Source: Acridotheres tristis (Eukaryota; Chordata; Aves; Passeriformes; Sturnidae). From it: a stretch of DNA of 64,000 bases. Both the position numbers and the translations under genes were made by a program. Positions 1 to 11,323 of this stretch are shown piece after piece. The stretch is taken from the NCBI GenBank assembly GCA_037013685.1, contig CM072894.1, positions 17,230,949-17,294,948 of the forward strand, written 5' to 3'. Each line of letters starts with the position of its first letter. The stretch's first letter is position 1. Under the pieces are notes generated by a model that saw only the letters and a program-made list of their open reading frames with translations, did not search any database and had not been told where the DNA came from.

Positions 1-569
1 CAATACAGAAGTAGGGTTTTTAAAGACTCAAGGGATTCCTGTGTACCAAGATCTACTTTTTTGCCTTGAAAAATCTCTCTCATAAAGAGGAAATTTAATA
101 AAGATGCTTTTTGGTCTACGGCTTAACTAAAATGAATAGCTGGCATAAATTTGGAAGAAGTTCATCCAACCTGAGAACCACCAGTCACAAAGCAGTATTT
201 TTGTCAGACATGCATGAGAACTGTTAGTCATCCAAATGCATGACAAAATGGTGGTAAAGGGATGGGGCAAAACCCCCACGAGAGAGAAGTCTGGCAACTC
301 ACCAAATTCCAGCAAATTACTTTGTCCTAGAGATACTGATGTAACTGTAATGGATTATATTCAGAAACTGTGTAATAAATCCTAAAATTATAGAGCAATC
401 TACTGGAAGTATAATCAGTGAAATCACCGGATCATTTCTTAATAAAATTACAATCTATTTGTTTTGTCAGACAAGGCAATTTTTCTCTAAATTAAACTGT
501 ATTCCTTCAAAGTTTACTCTTACAATTTCAATAATAACTATCATATAAAATAGCTTCTGAAAAAAATAC
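1..569 (-). other. RAPGEF4: RAPGEF4 intron, 3'-cut by window edge
   Basis: AT-rich intronic sequence after the 570 donor. I see no exon or recognisable repeat. Confidence 0.8.
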
Positions 570-646
570 CTTGCCGTAAATGACTACGTTTACTGATCCC
601 TTTAGGATAATGTACCAAGAAGTACCTTCTTCTCCCTGATTAAATA
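570..646 (-). CDS. RAPGEF4: RAPGEF4 exon: CNB-B beta barrel
   Basis: This 77-nt exon starts after TCTCTTGTAG and ends at AAG|GTATTT. TA completes the leucine, then 25 codons read [20 protein letters not shown] and VIYGK, identical to mammalian residues 385-409 as I know them. The [10 protein letters not shown] motif is the conserved strand-turn of cyclic-nucleotide-binding folds. The cAMP phosphate-binding cassette should follow in the next exon, left of the window. It is the last RAPGEF4 exon visible here. Confidence 0.97.
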
Positions 647-1366
647 CTACAAGAGAGAGAAAAGATTTTACGATTAGAATATAGTTATTCAAAATATGGC
701 CAGATTCTGCACCCAATAAAATTCAAGATAACTCTACAGTCATATAAATGTCTACCTTATAAAAGGGCATATTATGATTTTAAAAGCAATTGCCTTCAGA
801 ATTTAGAAAAAAGAATTCATACCCTTATAGTAGTTATTTTATTACACTTGTGTGAAAGTTGCTTTTGTTCCAACAACTACTTCATCAATACCTCAGGTTA
901 TCAATTACTAATTAGCACACAGGTTGGATCCCACTAGCAGCACCACATTGTAACCTAGTTCTCTAGTGACTGTGAATTTAATATTCATTTGCTAAAATGT
1001 CTCAGTATTAACAAGTCTGAGTAATTTACAATTTTAAATCCTTTATTTTGTGCAGGAAGATTTTTTTAAAATGCCAGATTATATTAAAACACATTTTAAA
1101 TAGAGATTGGTCGAACCAAAAATTCTCGATAAAAACATACCCAAATTGTAGGTGATACATACACTCAAGGATACAGAATTAATTTTAGTACTGTCCTTGC
1201 ATTTGGCAACAGACTAAGCTTACATTATTACCCTAGGTTTTAAACATGAAGTGACAATCAAGTTTGAAGGGTGCATGCAAGTTTTGCTCTTGTCATTTAA
1301 ACATTAGGAATTTAAATGTTCATAGCACAGGTAAGAAAGACATCTGACAGGACTCCATTTACTTAC
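647..1366 (-). other. RAPGEF4: RAPGEF4 intron
   Basis: About 0.7 kb of AT-rich intron between two CNB-B exons. No repeat or further exon is recognisable. Confidence 0.85.
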
Positions 1367-1427
1367 AGACTGTTCCTGCTTTGGGATGTGACTCAAAAAT
1401 GAGGACACCTGCTAATTCTCGTTTTAC
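1367..1427 (-). CDS. RAPGEF4: RAPGEF4 exon: CNB-B first beta strands
   Basis: This 61-nt exon starts after TTTTAAG and ends at GTCT|GTAAGT. It encodes [20 protein letters not shown] plus T, the first base of a leucine codon. The mammalian sequence is [20 protein letters not shown] (364-383). Two substitutions sit side by side at the beta-turn: Ala to Pro and Gly to Ala. [11 protein letters not shown] is the typical start of a cyclic-nucleotide-binding jelly roll. The phase joins exactly to TA at the start of the next exon. Confidence 0.95.
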
Positions 1428-4400
1428 CTTAAAATAGAGAGAGAAATTACTGTTATTGTATGTATCTCATTCCTCCTGGTGATGAGGTCACATAATACAG
1501 CCCCCCTGTGTTTTCCTTCCCTCTGCATCATTGGTCTGCTTCAGTTGATTTCCTAATTCCTATTGATTGGCTTTACAGAGCTACATTTCCTGGCTCCAAA
1601 TGGCTCAGACAAGGGCATCTTTAAGATACGGGTCTCCACATATTTCTTTGTACACATATATGTGAAATGATCATCAACAACTAACAAGACTTGAAGAAAG
1701 TTTCAAATGGCAGTAGTTAATCTGTTACATAAGATAGCTAGTGATTGTCAATTACTGCATGGAAGTGTTCCTGCTCTCTCCTGAGAAATCTGGTTCAGAC
1801 TGATGTAAGTCTGTCTGCTTCTGCTGTGTCAAGCTGTGAGGCACAGCCATCTGGGACTTGCTGAATCCCCTCTCTACCTCATAGCTTCCCAGGCAAAGCA
1901 TCCAGCTCACCACTTCTTGCAGGAACTGGAGAATGTGACACTGCCCTTGGTGTCAGCCAGCTCCACACTGGGTTTATTTTGCTCTTGGTGTGATGAGCTC
2001 TGACTGACTGGGCTGTTGTCTCTAGTGAGACGCTGCTTACAACTGATTTTTGTCACTGCAACCTTGTGTTACTCCCATAAAAAAGCAGTAACACTGGGAA
2101 TCCCGATCCTGAGTTCTTCTGTGTGCTTTAGGTTTCTCTTCCTACAACCACAAGTCTCCGAGGACTTAGAGGCCATTTCCAAGCAGCAGGATCCATGTAT
2201 TCTGAGAACGGCTGATGGTGACAAGCCATTCTTCAGAGGTACTACCTACTTCAGTGTAACTTAACCATGCCAAATACTGGCTTCAATATGTATTAACTAG
2301 TAGTATTTTCACACCACTATCTCATTTGTTTAAATTTAAAAAAAAAAAATTTTGGTCACGAAGAAAGACTTGGGAAGGAACTCAAAATTCTGGTCACAAT
2401 CCAGATAAGAATCTGATGGCTGCATCTCCTAAGATGGGTGGAAAAATTTGGGCACTGATGTACTTAAAGGCATCCACCCAACTTTGGTGCTCAGGCACCA
2501 AGTACAAACATACCACATCAGCCATCTCTCCTAGAACTATTGCCTGACAGTCAGGGGAAAGCACTCCCTTTATTCAGCATGGAGAAAAAGAGAGATAAAT
2601 AGAGGTATTTGGACAGGCTTTTTTAAGTACACTGACCAGTGAACACACTCAGAGGACTGTGATTTCTGTAACACTTAACTCACCAAACTCCTTTATGACT
2701 TCTGCTCAAAGGCAATGATACTTTCATAAGGCCAGGAATACAACCCCATTAGCACTGCTCTGCACATAGCAGAGAGCATTCCTATCCATTTATGTCCTCA
2801 GATGTCTTCTCAGTTGATTCAGTCACTGGCCTTTGCAGTGAATGAATCCACTTGATGAAGCCCAAAATTTTATTTGTTTTTAACACTGTATAATATAATT
2901 GTTTTTCATTTGTACATTAACTTCACAGACTTCTCTAGCAGGAATTAGTTCATCACCATGAGACTTGAGCTTTATCTGTTTTACTTTCTACTGCCTTTGG
3001 TGTATCTAGGTAACTTACCACTTTAGGAATTATGCTTTACTTAAAATAAATTAAACATGTCATTTCCTTTCAAGTTGATTGGTCATTAATCTTCTGGTTC
3101 ATAGAAGCAATGCTGTCTGTCGCTCCTCTGAAGATTTCCTTTAAGCTAGTCATGGTTTCTGTCTTCTGCTTTAGTTCATGATGTAGATAATGAGCTGGCA
3201 TTTCCAGATTCTTACTAAAAACAGAATCATCTGTACTTCAAAATGCCAAGTATTTTTTTCAGTTTTTATCACCTGCCATACTTGTTGCATATGGCACTTG
3301 CTGTGGTATCTGACCTCAAGTCTGATTTTCTTCTGAGCTGAAAATATTTTGTGCTTCAAATTTTTTTATTCTGGGTTACATCTGCAGTATTGAGAATTTT
3401 CTCCACTCCCTCTCAGTATCTGTCTATCCTGGGTAGTTTCTTTTGTTTAACTTTTAAAGGGTCATTTCTGGATCTTACAGTAGTCTTTCTTTAATTACTT
3501 TTTTGTCTACATTCCGGGAATTTTTAAGGCTTTTGGATGTCTGTTCTCATGTTGAGGAATACATCTAGTGCAAGTAACTCTGCAGGTACCTTGGTTTGCA
3601 AGCTGCAGTTTGTCTGCAGGTTGAGCTCTGTGTGGGAGCCCAGAGGGACAATGGACTGCCAACCCTTTTCACAGGAAATGGCACAAGCAGCACCAGCCAG
3701 GTGAATGGACACAGCAAGAGCAAAGGACATGGAGGACATGGGAAAAAGAGTGAGACTTCAAAATGCTTGGATGGTGAGGGGATAAAAGCCCAGGGGTTCC
3801 TTTATTGGGGGTCCCTCCTCAGAGGCACCAGCTTGAGCTGTTCCTGTGTTACAACACTGTGAATAAATTGCTTTATGGAGCAAGACATACAAGGCTCTGC
3901 TATGGGAAACCTGGGGTGGAAGCAGTGAGGAAACCTGGCCTGGCTGTGTGAGTGGGGGATGTGCAGGAGTCCAGCAGGACCCACCAGGTCACTGGAGCTG
4001 CCTGCTGTGAAGGGGCTCCAGCCCCAGCAGAGACAGTCTCCAGTGCTGGCAGTGTGACTGCCAGAGTCTCACAAATGATCAAACTGGGAAGTTTCCTTAA
4101 CACTCATGTAATTCAGATACCAACTCCAAATGCCTACTTTTTTTGAAAAACATTGTTCAGGTTTTTATATGTTTGCATGGAGTACTCTGTTTCTGTAATG
4201 CAGCTTCATAATTAGCTGCATCTGTCCAAGTTAACTGAGGCTGACTGAAAACAAGAAATTCTGAAGAAGGTATCCTCAAATATGGATGTACTTTCTGACT
4301 GGTTTCCTTCTTTTGAAAGCATCCACATCTTATTGCTATCAAGTAAAGTGCTATTTAGTTTGTTTCAGTTGCCTACACAGTGTATGGTGAGACTTCAAAC

Positions 4401-4907
4401 AGATGCATTCTCCTGTCCATTCCATTTATCCCTGGTTCTCTGAGCTGTTCTTGACCACTTCAGGGAGAAAGTGTCTGATGAGCTTTCTCTCACTCAGTGA
4501 CCAAACTCCAACCAGCAAGCACTGCACAGTGCACCTTTCTCCACAGTGCAATTCCTCCTCTAACTTGTTCGAGCCAAGACTCCTTACAGAAATCAATTCT
4601 GCAAATTCAGTAGTACCAGTACCTTCCTTTACACATGGATAGTGACCCAGACAGTGGCACCTGTGCCAAATGAGGGAGACAGGGGCTGTGCAGAAATACT
4701 TGAAGAGAATTATATCTGATATCAAATAGACACTCTACACCTGCACAGTGCCTGGGTGATTCTCACATATGGAATAAATTATTTGCATGGAAAGTGTAAA
4801 TGAAAACGGTTACAGGCTCTCCAACTTTAATAAAGTCAGAAGCAAAACCAGAAGTAAAAACTGAGCCTCCCTTTTAGTGATAAGTTATAATTTTTAAAAT
4901 TACTTAC
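1428..4907 (-). other. RAPGEF4: RAPGEF4 intron with a probable solo LTR
   Basis: About 3.5 kb. The 1750-2260 part is less AT-rich than its surroundings but I recognise no element in it. The 3.6-4.1 kb part looks like an LTR (listed separately). The rest is plain intron. Confidence 0.8.
3590..4080 (+). mobile_element. Probable solo LTR of an endogenous retrovirus (ends not fixed)
   Basis: A GC-richer block interrupts the AT-rich intron. Read on the plus strand it has the order of LTR promoter parts: a TATA-like GGGATAAAAGCC near 3778, then about 70 bases containing CTTTATTGGGGGTCCCTCCTC, then AATAAATTGCTTTATGGAGC near 3860 as a polyadenylation signal. This U3-R-U5 arrangement is typical of avian endogenous retrovirus LTRs. 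No viral genes flank it, so it would be a solo LTR left by recombination. I could not find matching target-site duplications or define the TG...CA ends, and short open frames across it look like chance. Confidence 0.45.
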
Positions 4908-4992
4908 TGTGGTAGAAAGATGAGATAAGGCCTTAATGTGGAGAAGTTCTTCATATATAAATTCTAAGTCATCTACAGTTCTCTGGCCAGGG
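4908..4992 (-). CDS. RAPGEF4: RAPGEF4 exon: helices entering CNB-B
   Basis: This 85-nt exon has a CTATAG acceptor and an ACA|GTAAGTA donor. One C completes the split proline, followed by 28 codons reading [17 protein letters not shown] and then [11 protein letters not shown], ending in phase 0. It matches mammalian residues 336-363 with a single change, Ile to Phe in DLEIIYEELL. This is the N-terminal helical bundle of the high-affinity cAMP-binding domain, which relays cAMP binding to the catalytic half. Too short and ATG-free to appear as a long open frame; it was found by translating the minus strand between splice signals. Confidence 0.96.
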
Positions 4993-7900
4993 CTATAGAA
5001 AGAAGATTGAAGGGATAACTAAATGCAATAAATGCCCAAAATAAATACTTCACAGAAGGACAGAACAACACAAAATTCTGCTGTACTGTCTACTGAAGGG
5101 TACATCCTCACTAAACAGGGACTAAATGATGTTTCTGGCTGGAGGACTGAAACACACAAAGGGTGGAAGCTCTGTGAATGCTACCTGAATGACACTGAGC
5201 AGCAGCCATGGCAACCACCTTAGAGAGATCCTGATTAGGAAGCTTTTCTGATTAAATCAAGTGTTCTATATATGTATAAAATGGTGACATAAATCAGAAA
5301 TGGTACATAAAGATTTGTTCCTTTCAAAAGGACTCCCGAGTGTGGGGCATGCATTATTTTTCACATGCAGCACTAATTAGTTGTAGCAAACACAGTAGTA
5401 GTGGTTTGTAAAGGAGTGTGTGAACTTCTGCTGAACAAATTGGAGATGCAGCAGTGCATCTTGGAGGACAGCTAACGACTGCTCTACAGTTAATGCTGAG
5501 TGCTGCTGTTTAGCCACAAAGGTAAATAAGAACAACTCAGTAGTTTCAGCTTCTCTTTCTATCTGTACAGATATACTGTATCTTTCTATTGAAAAATACA
5601 AGAAGCTGCCATTACGAAAAAGCATGCCTCGATGAAGGAATAATTCTTCTCTAGCACAAGGAGTAGTAAGGAGGCTGGCACTGTGGCTGAAATAATTGCA
5701 TTTCTGTAACCTACACAAAATTTTCTGATTGCTAAAGAAGGACACAAATACTGTGGGGACTGCAGTGTATAAGAAATGCTTTGGAGGATCTAATAAACAG
5801 CACATAGGAGGAGTTGTGGGAGCTTGTGGGTAGCTCCCAGTCTTCTTCCCAGTCACAAGATTCTCTTCAGTTACAGTATTTAATACAACATTATTTTCTA
5901 AAAGAACAAATTCTTCTGTCATATAATTTCAGATAGCACATTGGAGTGACACAGAGACACACACAGGAAAAAATTCCTTTAAAGCATTATTTCAAGCTAC
6001 TTTTATAGGACTAAGACCTTCCAAACAATATGGTTTAGATTTGTGAAAAGCAGGTGACAGGTAATTAATTCAATGGGCCAAGAACAAAAGTAAAGAGCAA
6101 CAAAGACATAAGAGAGAGGATAAATTTAAGATGTGAGGAAATGGGATACAGGAAGCCCAGTCTGGGGATGGGAGTTCCAAATGAGAAGGTTTCCATGCTC
6201 CACTATTACAAGCACAGTTCTAGACCCTGCTGTCTGCAATGTGTGGTGTCAAAAGAATTAACAGCACAGTTGAATCTTTGGACAGCCCTAAAAGAAAAAC
6301 TACGATGAACCTTTCTGATAGAAGTTCTCCTCTTAAAATGTCACTATTGCAGGAGACTAGGGCCTAGAGGATCAGGAAAGCCATATGAAGAAATACTGTG
6401 CTCTACAGGTTTTCTGCCTAGTCACCTCCCGATTCAAGTCTGTCTACATCATGTGTGAGGCACAGGGAGTACCCAGCTGTGTCACTTTGGAGTTATATTC
6501 ATCTTCTTACAAAAGTAGCTGTATGGAGACTTCTTTTGGATGAAAGAAGTACTGGAGAAGTCACAGAAAACATAAGGAAAACTGACATCTCTGCTAAGCA
6601 AGATTTATTTTTCTTCTGTTCTTCACTTACCAATGACATGCGTTTATTATTACCCAGATTAAAGACAGATTTAGACTAAAAACCATTTTGGAGTAAGTTA
6701 CTCTTTTCTTGTCCAGAATCAAATAAACTGTTAAGGGAAAACCAGAAATTGGTTTGGTACAGCTATGCCCTCTAGTGACTCAAAATATTCTACTCTTTCT
6801 GAACCTGGCATGAAATTACAAGACTGACACACCTAGTGATTTATGCAGGGCAGCTTAATTAAGTACAGCATAAAACTAAGCCAGTACTAGCTAGCAAACA
6901 AAAGGTAAGGATTTTAACAAATAATAGGGAAGTAGCAACTTTAATTTTACTACATGCTTGCAAAACCAGCATGTCTTGGAAAATATAGTGTAACAAATGA
7001 AGAAATTTCTACATTAAATCAAAATATAAAAGGATGATGCCTTACTATATCAGATCTCTATCAAGACAAAAGAACACACTCTTCTTTCAGTATGTCTATT
7101 TGCTTCCTATGTAGCACATTGAAGGACTGACAATATGTAGTGATATCTGTACCTAGTCTTTACTCCTGCTCCTGCAGATGTCACGTGGAGAGATATTAGA
7201 CATCACTGTGTCTTTAAAACCTGTGTGGTGACCCACTGATGTTGATTTGTAGGATCCTGCTGTGTAAAGACCTAGTTTCTGCAGGGGACACATTCTAACA
7301 GCAATAGCTGGTTATAGAGAAGATAATAAATGGAATAGGTAGGGAATGAGGGTACACATTAATGGACAGAACTCAGGTGATATTAAGTGATCAATAAAAA
7401 CTGTTCAGCGCTTGGAGCATTTACCAAGGTCAGAGACATTGAGCTTCTCTGTGACTAGGATGCTGACAATAACATAGCACTTTGCCATTGATAAGCCATG
7501 TATGTCCAAGCAGTACCATTGATTATTTTTATTATACAGCTAACCAGAAAATTCTCAGATAATAAGAACAAGGGAAAAGATCAGAGACCCTGTAACATTG
7601 TGATTAAGTGTCAAATGCTCTTTAGTAAGAAAAAAATGTGCTAGGTGAAGCCACCAAGAACAAAAACCACAGATTTATTATTTCAGTCACACTGCCAACT
7701 TACTTTAGGCTAGGGCATTAAAAAAGAATGTAATCCATAACATCATCTGAGTTAATACTGCTGTCTGATGAATATAACTCTTCCTTTAAAGACTCCTGTT
7801 ATTATTGTGTTTAGCTTTGTATTATAGCATACTATTGAATTAGGGTTTGCCATCAGGACATATTTTTATACTGAACGGGAGAAACACTTAAGGAGGAGCT

Positions 7901-9553
7901 GTATTAATTCTACAGTAATTTTACAAGGACTTGAGCAAGGTCTGCACCTGTGCTCCAGCCATTATAAGAAGCAGAGAGCTGTGTTTGCTACTTCACAAAA
8001 AGCTATTTTCACATTCAGTATATGTGTTTCCAAAGAAAAAAAAAAACACAATAGCAACAAGAGCCTGCCAAAAATTTCCCTGAGCTCTATTCTGTTTTTT
8101 AAACTATAGAACATTCTTTCACAGTTTGACAGTTAAAATGCTGCAGTTAATGTAATAAACAGAGAATTTTTTAAGTTGGCTGTCAAAACAAGTGACACTT
8201 TTTGTTAGAGATTTTCAGATTTCGAACAATAGAAAGTACCTTTCAAAGCAACAGCTTCATTATACAATCAAATTCTCAAAGTAATCTTCTCATCAAAGAA
8301 TATTGTCTTATTTCTTTCAGGGTAATTATCTGAGTTCTGCAACCTCTCTGGAAACGGTTACTGTTATAAAATGCAGCTGTGCTGGTTTGAAAATTGTGGG
8401 TCCTGCTCAGGTCAGCTAGAGTCAGCATCTCTGAAGCTTTGACAATTCTTTTGAACTTTTGGCAGCTGTAAGAGTGTCTAGTCAAAACTAGCAAGACTCT
8501 GAGGATTCATGGAGATTTTAACAGCTTTGCTGCAGCTCAGTCCAGGGAGGATTTTCAACGAACAAAATCATTATCTATGTAAACTGAATACTAGAACAGT
8601 AGGGAATATAGTCCCTGACTTACTTCAGTACGCAAAGGGCTGCAAAAATAAGCACTTTCAGGGATATGGAAAGAGGTCAGATGAATTATCAGTCTTGAGA
8701 AATCCTCTTTCTCCTCACTATATTCAATGAAAAATCTCCTATTAGTATTCTTTCAAGTGATACTGTGCAAGTGACAACACATAAGAGCAGTATTTTCCAC
8801 AGTATCCTTCCAGCCTTTCAGCTCTCTGTAAGCAGTCCAGATGATCATCAATATTAATCCTGCTAGTGTAAACTTACACTTGCTCTTCTGGAAGTCATGA
8901 CAGAAAGCAAATGTGATAGGCAGCCAAAACTCACAATAACCTAAAGGGAAATTCTCCAAGAGATGACCTGCTCAGTTGGCCTGAGGCAAAGGAGAGAGTG
9001 TAGAGGAGCAGGGTCCCAGCATGCACAGCATTATTCAGTCTCCACATGACTGGTGTCTGCTCAGAGTACAAAAATTCACTTTTGTTCCTCAGTGGAAAAG
9101 GCACAGGACACATGTGCAAGGAAACAAGACCTCAATTCCATGACTCCCTAAGGGTGTATGGAAACACCATGCTCTCAGTCTGGCTTGTCCACATATTTTG
9201 TGTGACAGGGAACGAGTGCTCTTTTGGTTGTGTTGACTAGATCTCTAATAAGGAAAGTACTGTGTACTTGCCTGTCTTGAATGGAACCTTACAATTAAAT
9301 TTTCAGTGAAGGTGAGCTTAAGTTGTTCCTTGTTCTCTGTGCATTTAATTAGCAGTAAAATATGTCTGCCATGGCTACTAAACCCTACCTGCTTAATGCT
9401 TGCCTTCAATGGAGGATCAAATAGAGCTGACACTGGTTGCTTTGAAGTCACTATAAAGCTGGCTGAAAAAAAGGCTGATAATCAATGTAGGTTTCTCTTG
9501 TTTCCATGTCACAAGACCCAAAATATTACATGAATTCTCATTATTCTGCTTAC
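4993..9553 (-). other. RAPGEF4: RAPGEF4 intron
   Basis: About 4.6 kb. It holds the 181-codon open frame at 5377-5922 and an A-run near 8035-8046. Otherwise no recognisable repeat or exon. Confidence 0.8.
5377..5922 (-). other. Unexplained 181-codon open frame in a RAPGEF4 intron
   Basis: This is the longest open frame in the window, on the same strand as RAPGEF4 and between its 9554 and 4992 exons. It starts at an ATG in weak context, with an in-frame TGA three codons before it, and ends at a stop with no intron. The composition is protein-like: an acidic N-terminus (MTEEFVLLENN), a Pro/Cys patch, a hydrophobic FLYTAVPTVFVSFF stretch, and a C-terminal part (TVEQSLAVLQDALLHLQ) that could be a helix. 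I recognise no family. There is no poly-A tail, hallmark of a retrogene, immediately after it, and no convincing donor in the phase needed for the 4992 exon. In this much AT-rich DNA, one frame this long by chance is plausible. Confidence 0.25.
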
Positions 9554-9737
9554 GGTTTCCTGAGAATCATCCTCATATGAGCATCTGGCCCAATCTGAGA
9601 GAGAAGCAGCATAGTATCCTGTAGCTCCTCATCACACTCCTTTTTCTCTTCCTCAGTTGGCAAAGGGGCATCTTCACGCTCATCATCCAAAAATCGATAA
9701 AATAAGTATTTGTCTTGAAAGTGGTGTTCCTGGTCCA
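9554..9737 (-). CDS. RAPGEF4: RAPGEF4 exon: end of DEP domain and acidic helical linker
   Basis: This 184-nt exon, the longest certain one here, starts after TTTTCAG and ends at CC|GTAAGC. TG completes the split valine, 60 codons follow, and CC begins a split proline. It reads [20 protein letters not shown], then an acidic [11 protein letters not shown] stretch and [19 protein letters not shown]. This matches mammalian residues 275-334 almost perfectly (one visible Met to Ile; the Arg in DDERED also occurs in rodents). The KYLFYRF strand closes the DEP fold, and the following helices lead into CNB-B. Confidence 0.97.
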
Positions 9738-11201
9738 CTGAAAACAACATAACACATCAAATACTGAACACTCCTCAATGAAGCAAACCTTGTAGAAATC
9801 TGTGCAGTATCGTGTTTGTTACAGATAGATTATTTAAGAAGGGAATGAAAGCTACAGAAAAGCTGTAAGAGCATGAATCTATTTCTCATGTATGTCCAAG
9901 TTACGTAGCTTGAAGGGCACACTTTTAAATTGTGTACTACAAATACTTTCCAAAAGGCTTCCATATAAGTGTGTTGTGGGTGTGTATACAAACATGTATA
10001 CACATGTATATGTTTTCTTATTAGTTCTGTTTTCTTATTAGTTCTGTTTTCTTATTGCTCCAAATCATTTCATTTAACCAAACAAATTACACGGGGGGAA
10101 ATGGTTACACTATTAATTTCTAAGAGGTATTCTCTAACATGAACATTTTGCTCTACATGTTTAGACAGGCTGAAAAAAGGTAGCAAAAGCAACTAAACTC
10201 CTTGTGATGTAGCAGAAATTTGTATCATCAATGTACAATCCCAGAAGCAAGTTCATTGACCCGTGTCCTGGTGGAGTAACTTAATGGAAAAACTGCCAAG
10301 AGAAGACCTCTAAAGTAACATTATGATATTGTAAAGGACAAACCCTTGGTCTTCCAAGCAAGTCAGAGTGATGTGTTGAGTTGGATACTGTGATGCAGCT
10401 TGCAATACCTTGCAAGGGAATGAATACATGGCAGGAATTCAAGTTCCAGCCCTTAGGGTAAGGGAGCAGTGGAAACAATCTGCCTTCCCTGTTTGGAAAT
10501 TCCTCCCTGGGATATGGGAAACACAAAAGACGATAAATGCAAGTTTACTGTAAGAGCTGCTCTTCTATATTTAATAAAAATGTATGTGCAAAGCTTCAAA
10601 TAGGAATATTGCTTTAGAAACCTACCCTTTTGAGGGCTGTAATATCCTGTTACCAACTAAATCCTGCCAAATGGAAACTGAAAGTCAATGTAAAATACAA
10701 TCAGAAAGCTAACATAAAATCCCAGATTTCTGCACTGGAATATCTAGTGTGCTGAATTTGGGAATCCCTCCAAAACCAATGGAAATCATTCCAAAGTGAT
10801 GGATCTGAGCAAACACAAATACTCACATTCATTTCTAAATACTGCAAATCTTTGATGAAGGTTACTTTTATGTATGGTAATACATTCCTTGGTTTTGGCC
10901 TGAGTGCTACCCAGTTCTGGCAGTACAAGCACAAGGCAGTGTACTCCTAAGTATAATTAGAGTTATCGTTATAAATTGTTCATTTATGATACAATATGTT
11001 CGTAAGTTAAAAAAGTATACTGGTAGCAAGATTCAAATAATACTGCCTGTGTGTTGCACTTGCACTTATGAATGAACAGGCTGCTCTGTGGCATCCCTTT
11101 GTGCTCATGATCCCTTTCTTTTTAATGAAAAGGAACTACAGAGGTGTTGATGTCACACACTGCCCATATTTTAGTCAAGATACTGATTTTCTTTATCTTA
11201 C
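9738..11201 (-). other. RAPGEF4: RAPGEF4 intron
   Basis: About 1.5 kb between the two DEP exons. It contains a TG/TATA-rich patch at about 9971-10010 and a 17-bp tandem repeat directly after it. Confidence 0.85.
10011..10056. repeat. 17-bp tandem repeat, about 2.7 copies
   Basis: The unit TGTTTTCTTATTAGTTC occurs perfectly at 10011-10027 and 10028-10044 and partly at 10045-10056. It is pyrimidine-rich on the plus strand and intronic. Confidence 0.95.
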
Positions 11202-11323
11202 CATGGTTAAGAACACCTTCTTCCAGCAGTACTTGCCACATGCCAACAGCCTGAGTTCGTAAATGGACACAAGGACTTTGTTGCATCATCCAGTCAACTA
11301 GTTCTGTCCCCACACAGCATTGC
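11202..11323 (-). CDS. RAPGEF4: RAPGEF4 exon: core of DEP domain
   Basis: This 122-nt exon has a CCTTCAG acceptor and a CATG|GTAAGA donor. G completes the split arginine, then 40 codons run from [20 protein letters not shown] to LLEEGVLNH, then G begins a valine. The VGTELVDWM and AVGMWQVLL motifs are the typical DEP helices H2 and H3. Compared with mammals, changes are conservative (Thr to Ser, Ser to Leu, Asp to Glu). DEP domains fold as a winged helix and bind membrane phospholipids; in EPAC proteins this supports cAMP-driven recruitment to membranes. Confidence 0.97.
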
